From a virus, in IMG/VR virus record IMGVR_UViG_3300043408_000038, positions 1 through 47,264 of that record: a stretch of 47,264 nt of DNA. One strand, written 5' to 3'. The position numbers and the translations under genes were made by a program. The notes under the pieces are model-generated. The model had not been told where the DNA came from and ran no database searches. It was given only the letters and a program-made list of their open reading frames with translations. This document shows, piece after piece, positions 34,502 through 43,211 of this stretch. Numbering within the stretch: the stretch's first letter is position 1; the number at the start of each line of letters is the position of its first letter.

Positions 34502-34988
34502 CTTGAACAACCTTATCAATAGTATCTGCTTTGCGCATAGAACCAGAACTACTACCAAAGAAAAAGTTCAATATAGTTGCAACAACAGTACCTAAAATGA
34601 AGCCTAAGATAGTGTCCGCGAACCTAATATTGCTTTCTGGTATTGTCCCAAAGGTAATAAAACCAATGTATAGAGTAGAGGCGATAGTCCAGAATGAAGC
34701 TAAGAAATAAATAAACCTTTTACTAAATCTATCATCTTGTTGTAGAGCAGCTACTTGCATAGCTCTTGCATCTGCTATATTCTTAAACTCTTGCTCAATC
34801 TTAAATTCTTCATGCTTCAGAGCAGCTAGTTTTACCTCAGCAATCTTTTCTGCTGACATATCAGGTTCTAGTTTAACCCCTAGTTTTTCTTCTACTTTAT
34901 CAAGCCCTTTATCTATCACAGCCTGAGCAACTTTTGGTAAGTTGTGACTGATAAGAGAACTTACAATACCTGCTAGTAGTGGTGCCAT
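34488..34988 (-). CDS. holin of the 3TM/GTA type (166 aa)
   Basis: The N-terminal half is amphipathic (VAQAVIDKGLDKVEEKLGVK; a long helix with EEFKIEQEFKNIADARAM). Then hydrophobic helices FIYFLASFWTIASTLYIGFI (about 90-110) and FADTILGFILGTVVATILNF (about 122-142), then FFGSSSGSMRKADTI. The FFGSS-GS-K end is typical of the GTA_holin_3TM family. It lets the M15 lysin cross the membrane. Confidence 0.8.
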   Translation of the reverse strand: MAPLLAGIVSSLISHNLPKVAQAVIDKGLDKVEEKLGVKLEPDMSAEKIAEVKLAALKHEEFKIEQEFKNIADARAMQVAALQQDDRFSKRFIYFLASFWTIASTLYIGFITFGTIPESNIRFADTILGFILGTVVATILNFFFGSSSGSMRKADTIDKVVQDAIK

Positions 34989-34990
34989 GA

Positions 34991-35335
34991 TTACTCCTTA
35001 TCTTTAATAATATCTTGCAATCTATTAACTTCTTTAGTCAACAGACTGACTTCATTGTGCAGCTTCTGATTCTCCATACTTAGTGTATTGAGTTGCTTAT
35101 TCAGAGCTATAATCTCCATCTGAAACTTACCTAGTTCTTCACTCAGGACTCTGTTTGTTGTGCTTAGTCTTTTAAGTTCTTCATTCATGATCGTCATTAC
35201 ATTAGACTCTGTTGCGGTTTCTTTGAAACCCTTTAGGAGTTTCTGTATCATGAATATTGCACCAATAATAGCAGTAGCTACTACTGTAGTTGTTTGTGCT
35301 ATGTCAACTGCTGTTGCATTACCTATTTCAATCAT
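34991..35335 (-). CDS. membrane-anchored coiled-coil protein, candidate i-spanin (114 aa)
   Basis: One N-terminal TM helix (TTTVVATAIIGAIFMIQKLL, about 15-34). A long heptad coiled coil follows to the C-terminus (EELKRLSTTNRVLSEELGKF, NTLSMENQKLHNEVSLLTKE). Placement next to holin and lysin and this topology match inner-membrane spanins (Rz). No lipoprotein partner ORF (Rz1) was found nested in it by eye. Confidence 0.6.
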   Translation of the reverse strand: MIEIGNATAVDIAQTTTVVATAIIGAIFMIQKLLKGFKETATESNVMTIMNEELKRLSTTNRVLSEELGKFQMEIIALNKQLNTLSMENQKLHNEVSLLTKEVNRLQDIIKDKE

Positions 35336-35339
35336 AATT

Positions 35340-35786
35340 TCACTTTCTATTATGTTGATAAGATAGCATTAACCATGCCTCTGCAATAACAGGAATAACT
35401 AGCATTGCTTCTGTTGGGGCTACGGGTGTAGTATCAAATACAGTAAAACTCAAGAATAAATACAACCATGCCCATAAGCCAGCTATAGAATTAAGTAAAT
35501 TAACCCTGAAGTCAACCCTTACCCATAGTGACATAGCTTTGATTGTTCCGTATACACCAAACAAAGCAAACCAGAAGTACCTATGAGCAAACTGATATAT
35601 AAGTGCATAGTTATGATTGTCACCGCTACCAAACAAGAAACCAAGGCTAAGAACAAAGGCTGTAACAGACAGCACGAGAGTGCTTTCAACTTTCTTCATA
35701 CTTAGCAAGTAAGCAAGTCTGAAGTTATTATCTACATCTATCTTTCTTCTTTCCTCTTGAGCGACAGATTGATTTTTATTATTCAT
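35340..35786 (-). CDS. four-helix membrane protein (148 aa)
   Basis: Hydrophobic segments near STLVLSVTAFVLSLGFLFG, FAHRYFWFALFGVYGTIKA, LLNSIAGLWAWLYLFLSF and TEAMLVIPVIAEAWLML. Basic N-terminus (EERRKIDVDNNFR). Known to me only as a phage late-region membrane protein; role unknown. It overlaps the next gene by 4 nt. Confidence 0.7.
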   Translation of the reverse strand: MNNKNQSVAQEERRKIDVDNNFRLAYLLSMKKVESTLVLSVTAFVLSLGFLFGSGDNHNYALIYQFAHRYFWFALFGVYGTIKAMSLWVRVDFRVNLLNSIAGLWAWLYLFLSFTVFDTTPVAPTEAMLVIPVIAEAWLMLSYQHNRK

Positions 35787-36079
35787 TTTGCATTACCTTG
35801 ATTGGATTCTCTTTCAGTAATAATGAGAACAAGTATCATAACAACTGAATTGAACAAAGACCATAGGTTATCAATAAAGCTAGTAACCAACGCAAAGCCG
35901 TTCAGATAAGAATGAATCCAAGTCATCTGGCAAAGTATAAGCAAGATACTACTTATCTTACAAAGATAAATAACTGTACTTTGTTGCTTAATTGTATAGA
36001 GCCTGACAAGTGCATAGCAAGCAAGTCCAACTGGAATCATATCCAATAAGAACGACAAAGTGATAAAAGATAAATTCAT
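35783..36079 (-). CDS. three-helix membrane protein (98 aa)
   Basis: Helices FITLSFLLDMIPVGLACYAL, VIYLCKISSILLILCQMTWI and LWSLFNSVVMILVLIITE. Lies between the terminator at 36099 and the other membrane genes, with weak SD. May be an accessory holin or pinholin-like partner; unproven. Confidence 0.65.
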   Translation of the reverse strand: MNLSFITLSFLLDMIPVGLACYALVRLYTIKQQSTVIYLCKISSILLILCQMTWIHSYLNGFALVTSFIDNLWSLFNSVVMILVLIITERESNQGNAK

Positions 36080-36089
36080 AGTTTAACTC

Positions 36090-36116
36090 GCAAAGAAAAG
36101 CCCTCCGAAGAGGGCT
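36090..36116 (-). terminator. Rho-independent terminator with UUCG loop
   Basis: On the minus strand AGCCCTC-TTCG-GAGGGCT followed by TTTTCTTTG: a perfect 7-bp stem. It separates the tail/protease unit from the lysis unit, implying a further promoter upstream of the lysis genes or partial readthrough. Confidence 0.9.
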
Positions 36117-36119
36117 GGT

Positions 36120-36365
36120 TTATATTTCAGAAAATACTTTAGGTAGTTGCTTCTTTCTGACTTCAGCCATATATGCTCTATAGCAATGATCTTGGTCAAA
36201 GAAAAACAGTATATCAATCAAAGGTTTAAACACCTTACCAAAGAACCTATCAAGCAACCATGCTCGGTAAGCCCTACTGCTTAATGTTTCATCTGGTGAA
36301 CCTAGCAGGATTGCATTAGCAAGTTGGTCAAGTGCTATCAGGAGGTTGAGTACGTACTTAATCAT
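36120..36365 (-). CDS. conserved small phage protein near lysis genes (81 aa)
   Basis: NLLIALDQLANAILLGSPDE, then TLSSRAYRAWLLDRFFGKVF, DQDHCYRAYMAEVRKKQLP: a family widespread in tailed phages just before lysis genes. The N-terminal amphipathic helix could touch membrane. Function unknown. AAGGAG SD. Confidence 0.8.
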   Translation of the reverse strand: MIKYVLNLLIALDQLANAILLGSPDETLSSRAYRAWLLDRFFGKVFKPLIDILFFFDQDHCYRAYMAEVRKKQLPKVFSEI

Positions 36366-36373
36366 ACATCTCC

Positions 36374-37666
36374 TTATAGATAGTTATATCTAGCAGCAAC
36401 AGCCAATCCTAGTAGAGCAACAGTCAGTAGAATTACTACTATGTTGTTTCTCTCTATCTTTGGTTGAACTACAGGTGCAGGTTCTACAGGTTTAGGCGGT
36501 TCAATAGGAGCAACATGACCTCTCTCGTAATGAACTTTCACTTCTACTTCTTTTACTTGCTGATAAGGGTAACTCATATCTCTAATCTTGCAAGTAAAGG
36601 TTCTATCTACTTGCTTTAGATTACCGGGAGGTGTAATCCAATAGTGCGGTAACTTGACTACATTGCTATCTTGAGGATGCACTTCTTTGCTCAATCCCCA
36701 ATCAGCAACCAAGGGTGCTGTACCACCGGCTAGTTTCAAGTCAAGGTATTCCGTCCAGCTTGCTACAGCGTTTGCATCTGCATCTAGGACTTTAATATCA
36801 GCAATGGGTGAATACGAAATAGCAGTAGATAGAGGTTGAGTTCTGTAGGTGCTGTTCAGGGTGTAGCCAGCAAATTCACGAATAATCAATGCTTCCATAA
36901 TGTCAGCATTCAATGTATTGTAAGGGATGCCTACAAAACCACCATCACCGTAAGCGCTACCCCATGAGTTTTCTACGAGGAATCTTTCTGTAGAATCGTC
37001 GTACCCAATAAGCAGCATGGCATGACCACCAGAGCTACCTATTTCTTGGGTAGACCTTACGATGTGCTCTTTCCATACTCCCTTTACTTTAAAAATATCA
37101 GGGCTTACTTGCATAGAGAATACAACAGGTAAACCGTCAGCAAGAGCAGACTTGATAGCATGAATACCTAACTTGCGTTCTTTAATAACCGCACGATCTT
37201 CTACGTTTCTTGCTCCAAGAAAGATTGATTCGTATTTGGTTACTTTGTACTTACTCGCTGCTGTTTTTGCAGCAGCAGATGGTTCAGTATCTACGTTACT
37301 TATCAGATAAGGCCATACAACTTCAGGAGGTGTTCCGGTGTGGTGCAGACTACGAACAGCATTACGCATCGTAGCACCTTCACCTTTTGGTCTATCCTCT
37401 ACTATGTTCCTTGTATGCCAGTAAGTAAACAACCTACTGAGACTTACAGCCTTGTTGTTTTTCTTTAGGATAAACTCACAAGCGGATGTAGCTGCATTTG
37501 CAGTACAGCTACCAATGGTAAGTTGGTTATCTATTTCAAAAACATCAGGTTTAAGATCAATAAAAGAAGGTAGTTTATTTGAGCTAGGGACATACAAGAA
37601 GTCCCTAGTATCTGGTATGCTTGATACTACATTCTCTAGCATAAATTGTTGGTTAAGTTCAGGCAT
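36374..37666 (-). CDS. papain-like (C1A) cysteine protease with Ig-like domain and C-terminal anchor
   Basis: 430 aa. Peptidase domain, residues about 15-270: NQLTIGSCTANAATSACEFI (catalytic Cys in GSC), SSGGHAMLLIGYDD (His), LVENSWGSAYGDGGFVGI (Asn). The beta-rich domain that follows (about 285-375) probably folds like an Ig/BIg module. A Pro-rich stalk (PIEPPKPVEPAPVVQPK) and one TM helix (NNIVVILLTVALLGLAVAAR) finish it. It is in the tail/lysis unit. Possible roles: virion maturation, digestion of host surface protein, or an anchored effector. Confidence 0.85.
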   Translation of the reverse strand: MPELNQQFMLENVVSSIPDTRDFLYVPSSNKLPSFIDLKPDVFEIDNQLTIGSCTANAATSACEFILKKNNKAVSLSRLFTYWHTRNIVEDRPKGEGATMRNAVRSLHHTGTPPEVVWPYLISNVDTEPSAAAKTAASKYKVTKYESIFLGARNVEDRAVIKERKLGIHAIKSALADGLPVVFSMQVSPDIFKVKGVWKEHIVRSTQEIGSSGGHAMLLIGYDDSTERFLVENSWGSAYGDGGFVGIPYNTLNADIMEALIIREFAGYTLNSTYRTQPLSTAISYSPIADIKVLDADANAVASWTEYLDLKLAGGTAPLVADWGLSKEVHPQDSNVVKLPHYWITPPGNLKQVDRTFTCKIRDMSYPYQQVKEVEVKVHYERGHVAPIEPPKPVEPAPVVQPKIERNNIVVILLTVALLGLAVAARYNYL

Positions 37667-37693
37667 GGAGTCCTTTCATTTGTGCGTAGGTCA

Positions 37694-37999
37694 TCAGATC
37701 ACCCACACAGCAGCTTGTGCTGCACCAGCAAGTGCCAAAGCCTCTGAAAGTTCAGCAACAGTAGCTTGGATTACTGAATTATCATGCAGCACCCAATTAA
37801 CAGAAGGTGTAGCTGTTGCTTGCAAAGCAATGATTGCCCTTGCCATACGAGTCTGTGATATTTCGTCACCATCGAAGGTATTACCTGCGGTTGTGGTGAT
37901 GGTAATCTGGGATACAAGCCTTTCCCTCTCTGCTTTAGCAAGAGTTCTTGGGTCAACGTAACCGATTGGGTATATTGTTTCTACTGCATTTTCACTCAT
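37694..37999 (-). CDS. DUF4376-like tail protein (101 aa)
   Basis: AERERLVSQITITTTAGNTF, DGDEISQTRMARAIIALQAT, NWVLHDNSVIQATVAELSEA: the DGDExSQxRMxxAI and W-x-LxDN-x-V-x-x-T patterns of DUF4376 proteins found beside tail-fibre genes. Overlaps the large fibre gene by 4 nt. Probably a fibre-associated or assembly protein. Confidence 0.8.
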   Translation of the reverse strand: MSENAVETIYPIGYVDPRTLAKAERERLVSQITITTTAGNTFDGDEISQTRMARAIIALQATATPSVNWVLHDNSVIQATVAELSEALALAGAAQAAVWVI

Positions 38000-39978
38000 A
38001 ATATTGGTCCTGAAAGAGTAAGGTTGGTTGCGCTACGACTATCAATCCATTTTGAAGATGTTAAAGCGGTAAGACCAGGCACGTTCCATGTGTACCATTG
38101 GCCGCTGTAGTTTACTGCCTTATTGGTTAAGGTATCTGATATGATAATTGTTGGCGAAGCAGCCACTTGCCACGCAGATGTTATTGTCGTACCTGAGACA
38201 CTTATTTTATCAAAAGTAGAAGCACCTACTGCATAGAAGTTAGTACCTGTAAAATCAGTAAGAAATTCAACAGAAGCTCCACCGCCACTTGACCCAAATG
38301 TAAGAGTAGTGCCACTAATTGTTACTGCATAAGGGCCAGTTGATAAATGTCCAAACAAGCATGTAGTGCTGTTGTAGAGAATTATTCCTTTTTTGGGTTG
38401 ACATATGCTGTAGCTCGGCGTGTAGGTCGCAGGTAGATCATTCGCTCTTGTCGTTACTGTACCAAGGGTGGCTGTTGTACCACTTACTGAGATTCCATAG
38501 AAACTGCCAGAGGTTGGGGTAGCGTTTTGACAGACAGCTATGTAAGATGAACCTTCAGAACAAGCAATCAATGCTCGCATACCAGAATTAGCTATAATAT
38601 TTGTTGCTGCGTTCGACGCAGTATTTAATGTTATTGTTGTGCCAGATATGGAACCAACCCTAACAGACAACTGACGCTGATCAACGCCACTACCTGTTAA
38701 TAATGCAGCCAACAGGAACTCAGTACCGCTTACTCGCACTATGGCAGTATGGCCATTATTACTACTGGTTGCACCGGCAGCCACGGCTGAACCAACTGTA
38801 ATGCTTGTTCCTGAAACTGAAAATGCTCTCAAGCCTGTGTTATTATTTGTGTCTACTACATATAAGTTATTAGCTAATTTTACAGATGTGTATACGTCGT
38901 TACTCAACCCAGCAGCTGTTCCAAGTGTAATAGTTGTACCACTAATAGAACCCGCTTGAGCTGAACCGGCATTGCTAGCGTGGTTGCATACAACAACAAA
39001 AGAAGTTGTACTATTGGCCCACACGCCAAAACCGGTGGCATTGTTATATGCCATCATTGTAACTGGCGTACCGAATGTATTGGTGTTTGTGTTACACGCC
39101 ACAGCATACACAGTCGTACTGTTTCTGTAAACGATTACAACTAAACCTGTGTCTATTTGAGCAGTACCGAGTATTGTACCAAATGTGGCAGTTATTGTTG
39201 CGGTAGATAGGGTTGGGGGTGTCATCAAATTAGACCCCCATGTCCCATGAGGTGTGGCAGAACTGAACGGTCTTATTATACTAAGCACACCCGCAGTGGC
39301 GGTAGTTTGGATAGACCAACCATCTAACGTGTATACTGTACTTGGAACCGATGCCGTGTTTGAAGGGAATACAAGATTAAAAGCCACAGAACCTGTTATA
39401 TCCGGTAGGGTGTAGCTAGATGATGAGTTAATAGAGTAAGAGGCATTCTTATCCGTAAGAGTTTCCCCTGCTGGATTTGTATGCAAAATCCCCCTAATTG
39501 GTGTTAACGCAGATACAGACTGACTAACCCTTAAAGGAGTCATCAATGTTGTGTTACTTGTTCCTGCCTGTGCTTCAGCCTGCGTAGCTACCTGCCCTAC
39601 AGCCGTCTGATAACTCACGCAATCCCAGTTACCTGAACCCAGAGATACAAACTTAGCAGCATCCCCTGCTACTGTAGTGATGTTAGCTGCACTGGGCAGT
39701 ATCAAGCTGGTAGCATTGTACGTCAGTGTCAGAGCACCTGAAAATAGCAAAGTACGTTCTGCACCTGCTGCTGCATTACCCAAGGCTGTGATTGTTGTAG
39801 TACCTGTAATCTGCACTACGTTACTCGCTGCTGTACCTATGTCAGTTGTGCTTGCAGCTGCTAGTACGGTAATACCAGCACCTGAAGTTAATACCTGCTC
39901 ATAAGGCATGTAAGCAGAGCTACCAAGCATTGCATTGGTAGGTACTTGATTTTGTTCTGTTCCAATTAAACTTGGCAT
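37996..39978 (-). CDS. receptor-binding tail protein with repeated beta blades (660 aa)
   Basis: The N-terminal third (MPSLIGTEQNQVPTNAMLGS, then VTQAEAQAGTSNTTLMTPLR by parts) is the anchor typical of fibres. From about residue 265 a VSGTTITLGTA-like motif recurs every 40-50 residues: SISGTTITLGTA, SVSGTSITVGSA, SISGTTITLNTA, SVSGTTATLGTV, TISGTTLTFGSS, SVSGTTITSAWQ. Two looser copies precede them, giving about 7-8 units, which suggests a beta-propeller head. It probably contacts the host receptor. Expressed with the DUF4376 protein. Confidence 0.82.
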   Translation of the reverse strand: MPSLIGTEQNQVPTNAMLGSSAYMPYEQVLTSGAGITVLAAASTTDIGTAASNVVQITGTTTITALGNAAAGAERTLLFSGALTLTYNATSLILPSAANITTVAGDAAKFVSLGSGNWDCVSYQTAVGQVATQAEAQAGTSNTTLMTPLRVSQSVSALTPIRGILHTNPAGETLTDKNASYSINSSSSYTLPDITGSVAFNLVFPSNTASVPSTVYTLDGWSIQTTATAGVLSIIRPFSSATPHGTWGSNLMTPPTLSTATITATFGTILGTAQIDTGLVVIVYRNSTTVYAVACNTNTNTFGTPVTMMAYNNATGFGVWANSTTSFVVVCNHASNAGSAQAGSISGTTITLGTAAGLSNDVYTSVKLANNLYVVDTNNNTGLRAFSVSGTSITVGSAVAAGATSSNNGHTAIVRVSGTEFLLAALLTGSGVDQRQLSVRVGSISGTTITLNTASNAATNIIANSGMRALIACSEGSSYIAVCQNATPTSGSFYGISVSGTTATLGTVTTRANDLPATYTPSYSICQPKKGIILYNSTTCLFGHLSTGPYAVTISGTTLTFGSSGGGASVEFLTDFTGTNFYAVGASTFDKISVSGTTITSAWQVAASPTIIISDTLTNKAVNYSGQWYTWNVPGLTALTSSKWIDSRSATNLTLSGPIL

Positions 39979-40008
39979 TTTAGTCCTTGATTACTTTCGG
40001 TATTTTAC

Positions 40009-40323
40009 TCAAGCCCAAACCCTTATAGGCGTTTCAGGCTGCACTTCAAACTCCAGCAAAGCAGAAGCATCCTCATCCGGCATCAACCTTACGTTCGCGT
40101 GCCATCCTGAAATTGCTTGCATTTCTGGGTAGCTTCCAAATTCACCTTCAATCATTGCACCTGTAGGTTTGTAAATAACTCCAATTACATCTATATATCT
40201 GTAGTTGGATTTTGTTACAAACTCAATAGGCTCCCGATCTTCGTTGAACTTTACTGGTACTTGAGTGTAAAGCAGGTTGTTGGCTTGAGCTTCGGATTCA
40301 AAAGAGAAGTATTTGTCTTGCAT
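40009..40323 (-). CDS. small tail-associated protein (104 aa)
   Basis: MQDKYFSFESEAQANNLLYT, then YIDVIGVIYKPTGAMIEGEF, PEMQAISGWHANVRLMPDED, ending IRVWA. Resembles small proteins between fibre genes in siphophages (the GWHVNVR...ALxPFxVxPxxPxRVWA type). The function there is unknown, perhaps a fibre chaperone. Confidence 0.75.
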   Translation of the reverse strand: MQDKYFSFESEAQANNLLYTQVPVKFNEDREPIEFVTKSNYRYIDVIGVIYKPTGAMIEGEFGSYPEMQAISGWHANVRLMPDEDASALLEFEVQPETPIRVWA

Positions 40324-40332
40324 GTGAATCCT

Positions 40333-40947
40333 TTAGGTTGTTAGGGCTTGGATGACGGAGTTGCTCAAGCGAGAGGGGTTTGGATTGGGAACTGTTTCGG
40401 CTTCATACATATCAGGCCAGAACTTATTAGATTTCTTTCGATTCTCTAGAGGATTCAGTAACTGGAGATTGTGCCACACATGCAAGCCACAAACTTGGTC
40501 GGAAACTAATGGTACAATGTGGTCAACTTCCATCCCGAGCTCCCGAGCCTTGGTGTAAACAATCTTTATTTTTTCCTTTTCTGACCAACATGGCTCTGAG
40601 TGCAAAGACTTACGCTTCATCCTTTGCCTGCTAGAGTTTATCCGATTATTGGATAAACACCTCTCCCTGTTTCGCTCCTTATATTTTTTCCTACTAACTA
40701 AGATAGCTGCATAATTGGCTGCGCATAATTCCTTACGGCGCAGACTGTAGTCTTCGTACTTGGTTTTAGCACCTTTTTGGCAACCACACGATGTTACTTG
40801 TCCATTACGCAAATGCTTTCCACTAACGGACTTTTTAATACCACATACACAACAGCATAACCAAAATGCACGTCCTTTTCTCGTGTGAGAAAAACTAAGA
40901 ACCGTCATGTAACCATGACTTTGACCTGTCATATCTATTACCTTCAT
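40333..40947 (-). CDS. HNH homing endonuclease (204 aa)
   Basis: Start MKVIDMTGQSHGYMTVLSFS, chosen because its ATG overlaps the fibre stop (ATGA). The N-terminal zinc-finger-like module FWLCCCVCGIKKSVSGKHLR plus TSCGCQKG is common in phage HNH proteins. The catalytic domain is GMEVDHIVPLVSDQVCGLHV, HNLQLLNPLENRKKSNKF (D-H, N, and the final N-x-x-K-x-N). Free-standing mobile gene lodged between two tail genes; ends within a few bases of the next leader. Confidence 0.9.
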   Translation of the reverse strand: MKVIDMTGQSHGYMTVLSFSHTRKGRAFWLCCCVCGIKKSVSGKHLRNGQVTSCGCQKGAKTKYEDYSLRRKELCAANYAAILVSRKKYKERNRERCLSNNRINSSRQRMKRKSLHSEPCWSEKEKIKIVYTKARELGMEVDHIVPLVSDQVCGLHVWHNLQLLNPLENRKKSNKFWPDMYEAETVPNPNPSRLSNSVIQALTT

Positions 40948-43199
40948 ACTGTTAAACTCTGTAGTTGAATATTTGATAATCTTTTTTGCCAAAAAGCAAT
41001 GCGTTTAATATGGCCGTTTAGTTCGTATCCGGGTGACTCATAAGTTCCCAATCGCATTGCACTCACTATAGGCACGTTTCCAGAAGTGTCCACAGAGGCA
41101 TTGGCAGCGTTTGAGCTTGATGCAAAGTCATTTGTTTTTATCGCAAATGCAGTTTTTACAAAAGATTTTGAGGCAGGCGTAGCCCCAGAGATAGACACAA
41201 CCTCGGTATTATTTACGGTAACTACAAGCCTATTCAATGAACCGGAATTGTGCAGCATGAATCGACTACCTGCTGCATTATCTACGTGTAATGCAGTTTT
41301 GCCATCGTCAGTGCCTCCGTGGTTGTAATTATTCTCAATAAAAATCGTACCCTCGTCCTGCCTATACCAACTACTAAAATTACTCCCCGTCATACTTGCA
41401 GCATCAGCAGATCGAGTAACCTGCGCTGTTGTCGTTGGGATGTAGCTTGTGGGGAAGGAGCCTGCTTCTAGTTGAGCGCCCCAGATGTAGACTTCTTTAT
41501 AGGTGTTATTGCCATCAGGAAAAATGCGTACGTTCTGATTTGTTTCAGTAGTAGTAGCTACAGCATAAACCCTATACCAACCGTTACCTTGGTCTGTATA
41601 CCCATAAGAAGTTGGCAGGGGTTCCCCACCATACGAGACTATTGATGTAATTTGCGACCCAGACCAGTTAATAGTCGCGGCAGCAGCGGTAGCCGCTGTT
41701 CTAAACATTAGTCTGGAGACACTTGCATTTCTGTTTTTAATGAAGAATGAAAAGCACAAAACCGTCCCACTTGCAGTTGTTGGGGCATAAAGAATAAAAT
41801 CATTTACACCAGAAGAACCTGCTAAGAGATCCCCAGAAATTGAACCATCCGGCGCAACTACCTGATTCGCAGTTACCGTTACGCTATTCTTACCCCACGC
41901 AGCATTATCAAACTCCTGACTCCTAAGCAACAAATTCGTCCTTTGTTCCTCGATCAACAACCCAAGGCTTTCACCTGTCGTTGGGTTGTGGTCGAACCTA
42001 GGGGTATTGGCTGCTGCTGTTTGAAGTACAGGTATGTAGTTGGTGATAGGCTGTGAGGTGGTTGGTGTATAGGCTGTTGCACTTGAGCGTTGTTCTAACT
42101 GAGCGCCCCAGATGTAAATACCAGAGGTTCCGTCGCCGGTAAAAGATGGCATACCTGCCCCAATGGCTGGAGTAAAGCTATCTGAAGGCCCGATCTGGCA
42201 CGTCAGGAAACTAGCGAGGGTGGCAATAGAAGTAGCGATAATAGAAACTCTATACCAACCAGAGCCGATGGAGTTTACAACACTGGATAAATTTGAAAAA
42301 CTACCTCCGATATTTGTTAATATCTGAGAAGTGCCATTTGTTAGATCAAATATACAACTCGCGGTAACCCCAGAGTTATTTGCCTCAAATCCTAGCGCAA
42401 TAAAGTTATACCCGTTTGCTTTTGCATAGCAAGAAAAAGCAAATACTTCACCAGCTTTAGCAGTAACATATCTTTGGTAAACAAAGTGCCTATTAGTATT
42501 TGTATCCGGTATAATTGTGTCGGCAGACATTACACCGTCTGGTGATGTTGTAGCGTTACCTGTACAGGTAACTTGGTATTTCAACCAAGCAGCATTATCA
42601 AACTCCTGCGAATAACTCAGCAAATTCTCTTCAGCTTTTGCGAAGGTTTTTCCGTCGTAATATGTTGCAGTGCTTGCTCGGCTGAAGGTAATCCTTGGGT
42701 CTAGGGTTTTGGTGTTAGCGAAGTCAAGGTTAAGGCTAGGCTTGATTGTTGGATAGTTAGTAACTGCATCCAGCATTACCAAGGCCCAATTGGTGCTATC
42801 TGCGCTTGGGTCAGTAGTACCAGCACCTGCTGTTTTTCTTCTGTATATCTGATTGGTAATAGGGCTGTACCTAGTATCACCAATAGCATAGGTTGTACCG
42901 CTTACCCATACGGTAGCACCAGCAGACATTGCAGCATTAGCTGCTGAAGTTGCTGAGTTGTTTGCTTGGGTTGTAGCCAAGGCTACTTGACCAGCAGCGA
43001 GAGCAACCTGAGCAGCAGCCAAGGATACCTGCGTTTGAGCGGCAGTAATACCACCGTTCATCACAGCTACTGTCTGAGCCAAGGCAGGTACAAATCTAGC
43101 TCTGTGTCCGCCGTTGGCTAGACCTGTGCTTGGGTTACTGTCGTCCGTTACTGTACTGTTATCACCACCTAAAGAAGATGGAAAAGTTACGCTTGTCAT
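40944..43199 (-). CDS. large receptor-binding/tail appendage protein with duplicated lectin-like modules
   Basis: 751 aa. N-terminal tail-attachment part with Ala/Gln-rich coiled coil (AAQTQVSLAAAQVALAAGQV). Two homologous modules follow, each from SQEFDNAAWxK to YIWGAQLEqxS/ASxT-YxPT (about residues 195-390 and 428-590). They look like jelly-roll carbohydrate-binding modules. Residues about 605-750 form a concanavalin/LamG-like sandwich (EGTIFIENNYNHGG, LNGHIKRIAFWQKRLSNIQL). Probably binds host surface glycans. Its last codons overlap the HNH gene. Confidence 0.82.
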   Translation of the reverse strand: MTSVTFPSSLGGDNSTVTDDSNPSTGLANGGHRARFVPALAQTVAVMNGGITAAQTQVSLAAAQVALAAGQVALATTQANNSATSAANAAMSAGATVWVSGTTYAIGDTRYSPITNQIYRRKTAGAGTTDPSADSTNWALVMLDAVTNYPTIKPSLNLDFANTKTLDPRITFSRASTATYYDGKTFAKAEENLLSYSQEFDNAAWLKYQVTCTGNATTSPDGVMSADTIIPDTNTNRHFVYQRYVTAKAGEVFAFSCYAKANGYNFIALGFEANNSGVTASCIFDLTNGTSQILTNIGGSFSNLSSVVNSIGSGWYRVSIIATSIATLASFLTCQIGPSDSFTPAIGAGMPSFTGDGTSGIYIWGAQLEQRSSATAYTPTTSQPITNYIPVLQTAAANTPRFDHNPTTGESLGLLIEEQRTNLLLRSQEFDNAAWGKNSVTVTANQVVAPDGSISGDLLAGSSGVNDFILYAPTTASGTVLCFSFFIKNRNASVSRLMFRTAATAAAATINWSGSQITSIVSYGGEPLPTSYGYTDQGNGWYRVYAVATTTETNQNVRIFPDGNNTYKEVYIWGAQLEAGSFPTSYIPTTTAQVTRSADAASMTGSNFSSWYRQDEGTIFIENNYNHGGTDDGKTALHVDNAAGSRFMLHNSGSLNRLVVTVNNTEVVSISGATPASKSFVKTAFAIKTNDFASSSNAANASVDTSGNVPIVSAMRLGTYESPGYELNGHIKRIAFWQKRLSNIQLQSLTV

Positions 43200-43211
43200 T
43201 TATTATTATCC

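Noticed and set aside
37452-37961. 169-codon open frame on the plus strand
   Set aside because: Lies opposite the protease and DUF4376 genes, has no SD, and the minus-strand reading has clear homologous motifs; it is a shadow frame.
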